Part shown: in pieces, positions 1 to 5,993 of the stretch
Layout: each line of letters begins with the position of its first letter
How positions within the stretch are numbered: the stretch's first letter is position 1
From: Paracoccaceae bacterium
GTDB lineage: Bacteria; Pseudomonadota; Alphaproteobacteria; Rhodobacterales; Rhodobacteraceae
Reading direction: 5' to 3'
Assembly: GCA_024644285.1 (NCBI GenBank)
Contig: JAHELH010000084.1
Coordinates: 1 to 8,928 of the forward strand
DNA length: 8,928 nucleotides
Notes under the pieces: generated by a model
Databases searched by the model: none
What the model saw: only the letters and a program-made list of their open reading frames with translations
What the model was told of the DNA's origin: nothing
Translations under genes and position numbers: made by a program

Positions 1-2807
1 GGCGGCACCGGCGAGGCCTGGGGCGGGAAAACCGGCTGCGTTTCGCGCAGGCGCTTCACCTTCTCTATCTTCACGCGCAGATCGAACCAGGCGGCCTGGC
101 CGGTCACCGGGTCGGAGTTCGACCAGCGCAGCCCGTCGCCCCTGGGCGGCAGCAATTCGTGGATGATGTGGTTCAAGAGGAAGCCCTTGGTGGCCTCTGG
201 CGCGTCTGTGTCCAGCGCCCAGGCGCCCTTGCGCTTGCCGATCGCGTTCCAGGTCCAGACGGTGTTCTCGTTCAGCGCGGCCATGTGCGCCACCGGCACG
301 GTGATCTCGCCATGCGGCGACGTTACCCGCGCCCAGTCGCCTTCCTTGAAGCCGTGCTGCTGCCAGAGCTTCGTCGGCACATAGAGCGGGTTGCGCCCGT
401 GAATCTGCCGCAGCCAGGCGTTCTGCGAGCCCCAGGAATGGTACATCGCCATCGGGCGCTGGGTCAGGGCGTGCACCGGGTAGCCCTCGGGGTCAGCGTG
501 GCCTTCCAATAGCGGCGGGTACCAGATCGGCAGCGGATCGAGGGTATGCTTGATCTGCTCACGCAGGTGGTCGGGCGGCTGGATCTGGCCGTGGCCCTCG
601 GCGGCAAGCTGGAACTTGCGCATCGGCTCGACGTAGAGCTGGAACAGGTAGGGCTGGGCTGCGTCGAAGAGGCCGGTCTCGACCGCCCAGTCCTGGTAGG
701 CCGTATTCCAGGGTTTGTAATACTGCGCCTCTTCGGGGATGTGCTTGATCCAGAAGCCGCCATTCTTGATGTAGCTCTCGATCTGCCCCTCGTTCGGCGC
801 GCCGCGGCCGTCATTGCGCAGGCCCTTGTCGCCCATCCGCCAGCCGGCCAGCGGGCCGACCCCGGGGCGGCGTTCGTGGTGGATCATGTAGTCGGCGTAG
901 TCGGCGTATTTCGGACCGCCGTCCTCGTTCACGAAGCCCGGCAGGTTCAGCCGCCCACCGAGGTCGCAGAGCACCGACTGGAAGCCGCGCACGTCGCGGT
1001 CAGGCTCGACCACCGGCCAGCGGATCGCATCCGCCGCGGCATCGGCCTCGCAGATCGGCCGATCCAGCAGCGAGATGCAGTCGTGGCGTTCCAGATAGGT
1101 CGTGTCGGGCAGGATCAGGTCGGCGAAGGCGACCATCTCGGAGGAATAGGCGTCGGAATAGATGATGTGCGGGATCAGGTAGTCGCCGGTGACGTCCTGC
1201 TCGGTCAGCATCTGCGCCACCTGCGCGGTGTTCATCGACGAGTTCCATGCCATGTTGGCCATGTAGAGGAACAGGGTGTCGATCTTGTAGGGATCGCCGG
1301 CATGGGCGTTGGAGATCACCATGTGCATCATGCCATGGGCGCTCATCGGGTTCTCCCAGGTGAAGGCCTTGTCGATGCGGGCCGGGCTGCCGTCCTCTTT
1401 CAGGCAAAGATCACGAGGGGCGTGCGGGAAGCCCAGATGCGGGCCGTCGAGCGGCGCGCCGGGGGTGACCTTGGAATGCGGGCGCGGATGGGCGCTGGCG
1501 GGTTTCGGATAGGGCGGCTTGAAGCGGAAGCCGCCGGGCACCTCGACGCTGCCCAGCAGGATCTGCAACAGATGCAGGGCGCGGCAGGTCTGGAAGCCGT
1601 TGGAATGCGCGCTGATGCCTCGCATGGCGTGGAAGCTGACCGGGCGGCCGGTCATGGTGTCGTGCTTGCGGCCGCGGAAATCGGTCCAGGGCCGGTCGAG
1701 TGTGATTTCCTCGTCAAAGGCGACGCGGGCCAGCTCGGCGGCGATCTTGCGGATGCGCTTGGCGGGAATGCCGGTGCGGTCCGCGACGGCGTCGGGGCTG
1801 TAGGCCTTTTCGAGGTATTTCTCAGCGATCAGCGTGAAGACCGAGACGTGGCTGATGCCGGCATGACGCCACTTGCCGGTCAGGTCGGGCTCGACCCCTT
1901 CGGCGTCGAAGGCGGTGCGCTTGCCGGTGCGGCGGTCGATCACCAGTTCGCGGCCCTCGTCGTCGCGCAGGAACAGGCCGTACTGGTCGGATTTCGGATC
2001 GCGGTTCACCAGCACCGGGGCGTTGGTATAGCGGGCAAGGTACGACAGGTCGATCTTGCCGGCGCGCAGCAACTCGTGGACCAGGGCGAGGATGAAGAGG
2101 CCGTCGGTGCCCGGCGTGATGCCGACCCATTCGTCGGCGATGGCGTTGTAGCCCGAGCGCACCGGGTTGACGCCGATCACGCGGGCCCCCCGTTCCTTCA
2201 GCTTGCCGAGGCCGATCTTGATCGGGTTGGAATCGTGGTCCTCGGCGACGCCGAAGATCATGAACAGCTTGGTGCGGTCCCAGTCGGGTTGGCCGAACTC
2301 CCAGAATGCGCCGCCCATGGTGTAGATGCCCGCAGTGGCCATGTTGACCGAGCAGAAGCCGCCATGCGCGGCGTAGTTCGGGGTGCCGAAGGCCTGCGCC
2401 CAGTACGAGGTGAAGCTTTGGCTTTGGTCGCGGCCGGTGAAGAAGGCGAGCTTTTCGGGGTTCTTGCGGCGGATCGGCTCCAGCCAGTCCACAGCGATCT
2501 TCAGCGCCTCGTCCCAGGTGATCTCCTGGAACTGGCCCGAGCCGCGCGGGCCCACGCGTTTCATCGGCGCGCGCAGGCGCGAGGGCGCGTTGTGCTGCAT
2601 GATGCCGGCAGAGCCCTTGGCGCAAAGCACGCCGCGGTTCACCGGGTGGTCGCGGTTGCCCTCGATATAGGCGACCTTCAAATCGCCCTCGGCGTTCTTC
2701 TTCATGTGCACGTTGATGCCGCAGCGGCAGGCGCACATGTAGCAGGTGGTGCGGCGGATTTCGTCCGAGACCGGCGGTGACGTGTCGAGCGTTGGCTGGT
2801 GTGTCAT
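1..2807 (-). CDS. soeA: SoeA-like sulfite dehydrogenase, molybdopterin catalytic subunit (3' end beyond window)
   Basis: Likely the catalytic subunit of the cytoplasm-facing SoeABC complex, which oxidises sulfite to sulfate and passes electrons to quinone. About 935 codons are visible from ATG 2807, and the frame is open to the window edge. Seen: an N-terminal [4Fe-4S] motif C22-x2-C25-x3-C29 with C62 in VLCAKG, then the DMSO-reductase-family catalytic fold. C152 in GGFCSVNMA lies where PsrA/PhsA-type enzymes carry the cysteine that binds molybdenum. The C-terminal third has the expected molybdopterin-dinucleotide-binding domain (GRNPLYVP, then GDWARVTSPHGEI). There is no twin-arginine or Sec signal, as expected for SoeA and unlike periplasmic PsrA/PhsA. 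SoeA proteins run to roughly 950-970 residues, so only a little is missing. soeB (Fe-S) and soeC (membrane anchor) would be expected beyond position 1. The family call is strong; the sulfite substrate is inferred from recalled similarity to Roseobacter-group proteins. Another member of the polysulfide/thiosulfate reductase branch is the main alternative. Confidence 0.85.
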   Translation of the reverse strand, partial: MTHQPTLDTSPPVSDEIRRTTCYMCACRCGINVHMKKNAEGDLKVAYIEGNRDHPVNRGVLCAKGSAGIMQHNAPSRLRAPMKRVGPRGSGQFQEITWDEALKIAVDWLEPIRRKNPEKLAFFTGRDQSQSFTSYWAQAFGTPNYAAHGGFCSVNMATAGIYTMGGAFWEFGQPDWDRTKLFMIFGVAEDHDSNPIKIGLGKLKERGARVIGVNPVRSGYNAIADEWVGITPGTDGLFILALVHELLRAGKIDLSYLARYTNAPVLVNRDPKSDQYGLFLRDDEGRELVIDRRTGKRTAFDAEGVEPDLTGKWRHAGISHVSVFTLIAEKYLEKAYSPDAVADRTGIPAKRIRKIAAELARVAFDEEITLDRPWTDFRGRKHDTMTGRPVSFHAMRGISAHSNGFQTCRALHLLQILLGSVEVPGGFRFKPPYPKPASAHPRPHSKVTPGAPLDGPHLGFPHAPRDLCLKEDGSPARIDKAFTWENPMSAHGMMHMVISNAHAGDPYKIDTLFLYMANMAWNSSMNTAQVAQMLTEQDVTGDYLIPHIIYSDAYSSEMVAFADLILPDTTYLERHDCISLLDRPICEADAAADAIRWPVVEPDRDVRGFQSVLCDLGGRLNLPGFVNEDGGPKYADYADYMIHHERRPGVGPLAGWRMGDKGLRNDGRGAPNEGQIESYIKNGGFWIKHIPEEAQYYKPWNTAYQDWAVETGLFDAAQPYLFQLYVEPMRKFQLAAEGHGQIQPPDHLREQIKHTLDPLPIWYPPLLEGHADPEGYPVHALTQRPMAMYHSWGSQNAWLRQIHGRNPLYVPTKLWQQHGFKEGDWARVTSPHGEITVPVAHMAALNENTVWTWNAIGKRKGAWALDTDAPEATKGFLLNHIIHELLPPRGDGLRWSNSDPVTGQAAWFDLRVKIEKVKRLRETQPVFPPQASPVP

Positions 2808-2908
2808 GTCATGCCCCGGGGCCCCGCGCCCCCGCCTGTGCTAGCGCAAAATCCACCTGGGGTGCGACCGGTTTTTTCGCGCCGGGGCGACAGTCTGCCG
2901 CGCGGACC
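2808..2908. other. Intergenic gap between the wza-like gene and soeA
   Basis: This 101-bp gap separates two genes on the minus strand. Next to the soeA start lies an all-G/C block at 2814-2826 made of two overlapping palindromes, CCCCGGGG and GGGGCCCC. The only Shine-Dalgarno-like stretch (GGGG) falls inside this block, so the start may be weakly accessible. A run of six T at 2872-2877 (plus strand) sits in a possible imperfect hairpin (2861-2867 with 2877-2883), but it lacks the layout of a terminator for the minus-strand wza transcript. I found no convincing -35/-10 pair. Whether soeA has its own promoter or is read through from the exporter gene cannot be settled here. Confidence 0.4.
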
Positions 2909-4024
2909 CTAGTTCGAGACGACCTGGGCCTGGCGCGCAAGGCCAAAGGCAGAGCCGATCAGGCCGAAGATGGTCTGCGCCTTGGTCACCGGGGATTCGG
3001 TCACCAGCACCACGTCCTTGTGCTGGATCTCGAAGCGCTTGGCGCTGAACAATCCGTCGGCGGTGGTCAGGTCGATGACGAAGACCACGTCGGTCCGCTG
3101 CGGTCCGTGGCTGGCATCGGGATCGATATGCGAGGGATCGTAGACCCGCAGGACAAGCACGCCCTTGGGATCGGCGCGGGTGTCGGTGATGCCGCCGACG
3201 ATCGACACCGCTTCCAGCGCCGATATCTGGTCCTTGGAGAAGTAGATCAGGTCCTCTTCGCCGGTGGCGCCCAGCGCCTGGAAATAGCGGTCATCCTGTT
3301 CCACGATCACCTTGTCGCCGCCGCGCAGAACGGTGTCGAGCGCGGCGTCGGAATAAAGCTGTTCCAGCGACACGCGGTAGGTCTTGCCGCCGCGCATCAG
3401 CTTTACCTGCGGGTTGCGCATCGTCGGCGAAACACCGCCGCCCAGCGAGATCAGGTTCAGCACCGAGACGTTGCGGTCGGGCAGCGGGAAGGTTCCGGGG
3501 GCGCTGACCCCGCCGACCAGGCTGACCGACGAGCGCGCGCCGGCGGTATAGACCAGCTGGACCTGCGCCGAGGGCAGGATCTCGCCCATCTTGCGCTGGA
3601 TCAGCCCGCGCGCGCCGTCCGGTGTCAAACCGGCGATGTGCACCTTGTCGAGATAGGGAATGAACACGGTGCCGCCATTGCCGACCTGGATATTGTTCAT
3701 CTCGACCAGTTTCTGGCCCTCGCTGAGCAGCAGCGAGTTTTCCGAATTGTCCCAGATCACCATGTCGATGCGGTCGCCGGCGCTGATGACCGGGCTGGCC
3801 AATCCGCGCGGCTCGGCCAGCCAGTTGTGGTAGAGCACGGTGCGCGGCCAGCGCTGGAAATCGTCGACGGTGGTCCGAGTTACCGGGTAGACCGCGAAGG
3901 GTGCGTCCTCGGCGTCGGCGGCCTTGGTGACCTCTGACTGGAGGGCGGCGCCGCGGGGCAGGCTGCAGGCCGCCAGGAAGAGCAGAAGGACCAGAAATGT
4001 CGGTGTCGGACGCACGATTGTCAC
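2909..4024 (-). CDS. Outer-membrane polysaccharide export lipoprotein, Wza/Poly_export family
   Basis: A 371-residue Wza-type protein expected to form the outer-membrane exit channel for a capsule or exopolysaccharide. The N-terminus is a lipoprotein signal: a hydrophobic stretch at about 10-19 ending in the lipobox LAAC, with C20 as the lipidation site. A Poly_export domain follows at about 78-155 (GDRIDMVIWD, then VFIPYLDKVHIAGLT). Two SLBB-type segments follow at about 165-225 (VSLVGGVSAPGTF) and 246-320 (ISALEAVSIVGGI). The C-terminus holds a hydrophobic helix at about 348-364, matching the Wza segment that crosses the outer membrane. The start used is GTG 4024, but a GAGAGG at 4032-4027 is only 2 nt away. 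GTG 4015, three codons later with 11 nt spacing, is equally possible and keeps the signal intact. The gene diverges from the sugar transferase, which supports a polysaccharide role. No Wzc-like partner is present. Confidence 0.92.
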   Translation of the reverse strand: MTIVRPTPTFLVLLLFLAACSLPRGAALQSEVTKAADAEDAPFAVYPVTRTTVDDFQRWPRTVLYHNWLAEPRGLASPVISAGDRIDMVIWDNSENSLLLSEGQKLVEMNNIQVGNGGTVFIPYLDKVHIAGLTPDGARGLIQRKMGEILPSAQVQLVYTAGARSSVSLVGGVSAPGTFPLPDRNVSVLNLISLGGGVSPTMRNPQVKLMRGGKTYRVSLEQLYSDAALDTVLRGGDKVIVEQDDRYFQALGATGEEDLIYFSKDQISALEAVSIVGGITDTRADPKGVLVLRVYDPSHIDPDASHGPQRTDVVFVIDLTTADGLFSAKRFEIQHKDVVLVTESPVTKAQTIFGLIGSAFGLARQAQVVSN

Positions 4025-4275
4025 AGCCTCTCGTGTACTTCGCCGAATTCACTACAATATCCAGTACGATTTGGTAGCCCTAAATGCGGAGACGACCGAA
4101 AACAATTCGGCCCATGTGGCATGGTTTCGGGGAACGGGGACGCGGGTGGCGGGAAATTGCCGATGATGCGGACAGAAATGACAGGCGGAACGGGCGTGGC
4201 GGCCGGCCTTCGGCGAAACTCCGCGCCCGGGTCCAGGGGCCCGAGGACCGGTCCGGATCGCGGGAGTGCGGGTCT
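4025..4275. promoter_or_regulatory. Divergent intergenic region with candidate promoter and inverted repeat
   Basis: This region separates the divergent exporter and transferase genes and includes the AT-richest patch of the window, about 4036-4110. On the plus strand TACAAT at 4053-4058 matches a sigma-70 -10 box at five of six positions, but no good -35 is seen at 16-18 bp. GCCGAATT (4042-4049) and AATTCGGC (4104-4111) form an 8-bp inverted repeat 54 bp apart, flanking the patch, and could be two operator half-sites. From about 4112 the DNA returns to high GC, and 4163-4279 contains a 38-codon ORF of unknown status. Regulatory use is inferred from the gene layout and base composition. Confidence 0.4.
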
Positions 4276-4911
4276 TTGACCTGGGGCAAGCGGCTGTTCG
4301 ACCTGGTGCTGCTGGCGGTCCTGTCTGTCGTCTTCGTTCCGGTGGCGCTGATCGTCGCGGTCATTGTGTGGTGGCGTGATGGCTGGCCGGTGATTTACGT
4401 GTCCGAGCGGATGCGCAGCCCGACGCAGGCCTTCGGTCTTCTGAAGTTCCGCACCATGACCGCCGAGGCCGAGGACGGCGGCATCTCGGGCGGCCACAAG
4501 GCGGCGCGGATCACGCCGCTGGGCGCGATACTGCGTGCCGGCCGGATGGACGAGTTGCCGCAGCTTTGGAACGTGCTGCGGGGCGATATCAGTTTCGTGG
4601 GTCCGCGTCCGCCCCTGCGCTCGGTGGTCGAGCGGTATCCGGAGATCTACGCCGAAGTGCTGAAGTCGCGGCCCGGCATCACCGGCCTGGCCTCGGTGGT
4701 GTTCCACGAGCACGAGGCATGGCTGTTGCGGGACTGCAAGACGGCGGCGGAGGCGACGGCGGTCTATGACCGGCGCTGCGTTCCGCGCAAGGCGAGGCTT
4801 GACCTGATCTACCAGCGCAACCGCAGCCTGTGCCTCGATCTCTGGCTGATCTGGTGGACGGCGGCGCGGGCCATCGGCTATCACCGTCGCAAGGCGCGGC
4901 GCAGCCGGTAG
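4276..4911 (+). CDS. Undecaprenyl-phosphate sugar phosphotransferase (initiating transferase, PglC-like size)
   Basis: Transfers a sugar phosphate from a nucleotide sugar to undecaprenyl phosphate at the inner membrane, the first committed step of a polysaccharide repeat unit. From TTG 4276 the protein has 211 residues, the size of single-domain monotopic transferases such as PglC. Seen: KRLFDL just after the start, one hydrophobic re-entrant segment (VLLAVLSVVFVPVALIVAVI), LLKFRTM, TPLGAILRAGRMDELPQLWN containing the catalytic Asp-Glu dyad, GDISFVGPRP and RPGITGLASV. The frame stays open upstream to ATG 4084 (275 residues). The extra 64 residues are Arg/Gly-rich, use codons such as AGA, ACA and AAT that are rare nearby, and resemble no part of the family. 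TTG 4276 gives a family-like start (MTWGKRLFDL) with GGGAG 9 nt upstream. ATG 4114 is a third option. A perfect palindrome begins inside the stop codon region. The sugar used cannot be told from sequence. Confidence 0.88.
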   Translation: MTWGKRLFDLVLLAVLSVVFVPVALIVAVIVWWRDGWPVIYVSERMRSPTQAFGLLKFRTMTAEAEDGGISGGHKAARITPLGAILRAGRMDELPQLWNVLRGDISFVGPRPPLRSVVERYPEIYAEVLKSRPGITGLASVVFHEHEAWLLRDCKTAAEATAVYDRRCVPRKARLDLIYQRNRSLCLDLWLIWWTAARAIGYHRRKARRSR

Positions 4912-4929
4912 GGTGGGTCTTGACCCACC
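4912..4929. repeat. Perfect palindrome at the transferase stop codon
   Basis: GGTGGGTC (4912-4919), a TT centre, then GACCCACC (4922-4929) form a perfect 8-bp inverted repeat. It starts directly after the transferase stop TAG (4909-4911). In RNA it could fold as a very stable short hairpin, with the closing pair probably opened to give a 4-nt loop. No T-run follows, so it is not a standard intrinsic terminator. I recall similar GTAGGGTGGG palindromes as dispersed intergenic repeats in alphaproteobacteria, but no second copy occurs in this window. Confidence 0.6.
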
Positions 4930-4970
4930 TAACGCCGAAGCGGACCGGCAGTAACGGGGATCTCTCGATC

Positions 4971-5984
4971 ATGCAGCAAACCGCGCTTGTCACCGGGTCG
5001 GCCGGGTTCATCGGGTTCCATACCAGCCAGCGGCTGTTGCAGGCGGGCGTCCGGGTGGTGGGGCTCGATGCGATGACCGACTACTACGACGTCGCGCTGA
5101 AGGAACGCCGCCACGCGATCCTGAAGAACGCGCCCGGTTTCACCGCGGTGGAGTCGCGGCTGGAGGAGCCGGGGCTGCTGACGCGGCTCTTGGACGAGCA
5201 CCGGCCGGCCACGGTGATCCACCTCGCCGCGCAGGCCGGCGTGCGCTATTCGATCGAGGCGCCGCGCACTTACGTCGAGGCCAACCTGATCGGTACCTAC
5301 GAACTATTGGAAGCCGCGCGCACGGTTCCGCCCGCGCATCTGATGTTGGCCTCGACCTCCTCGGTTTATGGCGCGAACACGGCGATGCCCTATCGCGAGG
5401 TGGACAAGGCGGACAGCCAGATGTCGTTCTACGCCGCTACCAAGAAGGCGACCGAGGCGATGGCGCATTCCTACGCGCATCTCTACGGGCTGCCGGTGAC
5501 GATGTTCCGCTTCTTCACCGTCTACGGGCCCTGGGGCCGGCCCGACATGGCGCTGTTCAAGTTCGTGCGCGCGATCGAGGCGGGCGAGGCCATCGACGTC
5601 TACAACCGCGGCGACATGCGGCGTGACTTCACCTTCGTCGACGACCTGGTCGAGGGGCTGATGCGGCTGCGCGACGTGCCGCCGCCCGGGGTCGAGGGGC
5701 GCGGCGATGTGCCGGATTTCGACAGCCTGTCGCCGGTGGCGCCGTTTCGGATCGTGAACATCGGCAATTCCGCGCCGGTGCCGCTGATGGATTTCATCCG
5801 CGTCCTCGAGGGGGTCATGGACCGCAAGGCCGAGCTGAACCTGATGGAGATGCAGCCCGGTGACGTGCCGGCGACATGGGCCGACGCGACGCTGCTGGGG
5901 CATCTGGTGGGCGCTTTGCCGAGAACGCCGCTGGACGAGGGCGTCAAGCGGTTCGTCGACTGGTACCGGGACCATTATGGCTGA
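4971..5984 (+). CDS. UDP-glucuronate 4-epimerase, NAD-dependent
   Basis: A 337-residue short-chain dehydrogenase/reductase-type sugar epimerase. It should interconvert UDP-glucuronate and UDP-galacturonate through a 4-keto intermediate in the cytoplasm, supplying galacturonate for the surface polysaccharide. Seen: the NAD-binding loop TGSAGFIG at 8-15, HLAAQAGVRYSIEAP at 84-98, STSSVYG at 128-134, catalytic Y154-x3-K158 in SFYAATKKA, and FFTVYGPWGRPDMALFKF at 181-198. The last block with MPYREVD is characteristic of the glucuronate epimerase (GAE) branch rather than GalE. ATG 4971 is chosen because the Rossmann motif starts at residue 8. The frame runs open upstream to 4830, but that part overlaps the transferase gene. 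The ribosome binding site is weak (GGGG about 13 nt upstream), so 59 bp after the transferase this gene may depend on coupling or on the upstream palindrome. UDP-glucose or UDP-arabinose epimerase are less likely alternatives. Confidence 0.92.
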   Translation: MQQTALVTGSAGFIGFHTSQRLLQAGVRVVGLDAMTDYYDVALKERRHAILKNAPGFTAVESRLEEPGLLTRLLDEHRPATVIHLAAQAGVRYSIEAPRTYVEANLIGTYELLEAARTVPPAHLMLASTSSVYGANTAMPYREVDKADSQMSFYAATKKATEAMAHSYAHLYGLPVTMFRFFTVYGPWGRPDMALFKFVRAIEAGEAIDVYNRGDMRRDFTFVDDLVEGLMRLRDVPPPGVEGRGDVPDFDSLSPVAPFRIVNIGNSAPVPLMDFIRVLEGVMDRKAELNLMEMQPGDVPATWADATLLGHLVGALPRTPLDEGVKRFVDWYRDHYG

Positions 5985-5987
5985 GGA
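5983..5987 (+). promoter_or_regulatory. Ribosome binding site of the acyl-CoA ligase, inside the epimerase stop
   Basis: GAGGA at 5983-5987 overlaps the epimerase stop TGA (5982-5984) and lies 6 nt before GTG 5994. This supports the GTG start and suggests that ligase translation is coupled to the epimerase. Confidence 0.65.
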
Positions 5988-5993
5988 CGCGCG

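Noticed and set aside
546..2780. 744-codon open frame on the plus strand
   Set aside because: It lies wholly antisense to the SoeA-like gene, has an Asp/Val/Ala/Gly-rich composition typical of GC-rich shadow frames, and shows no recognisable domain.
2861..2883. Possible terminator hairpin after the wza-like gene
   Set aside because: The 7-bp stem needs a G-T pair on one strand and becomes a C-A mismatch on the transcribed one. The T-run lies in the loop on the plus strand rather than after the stem in the wza direction.
2777..3937. 386-codon open frame on the plus strand
   Set aside because: It is antisense to the Wza-like gene, which has a lipobox and export domains; this frame shows no motif.
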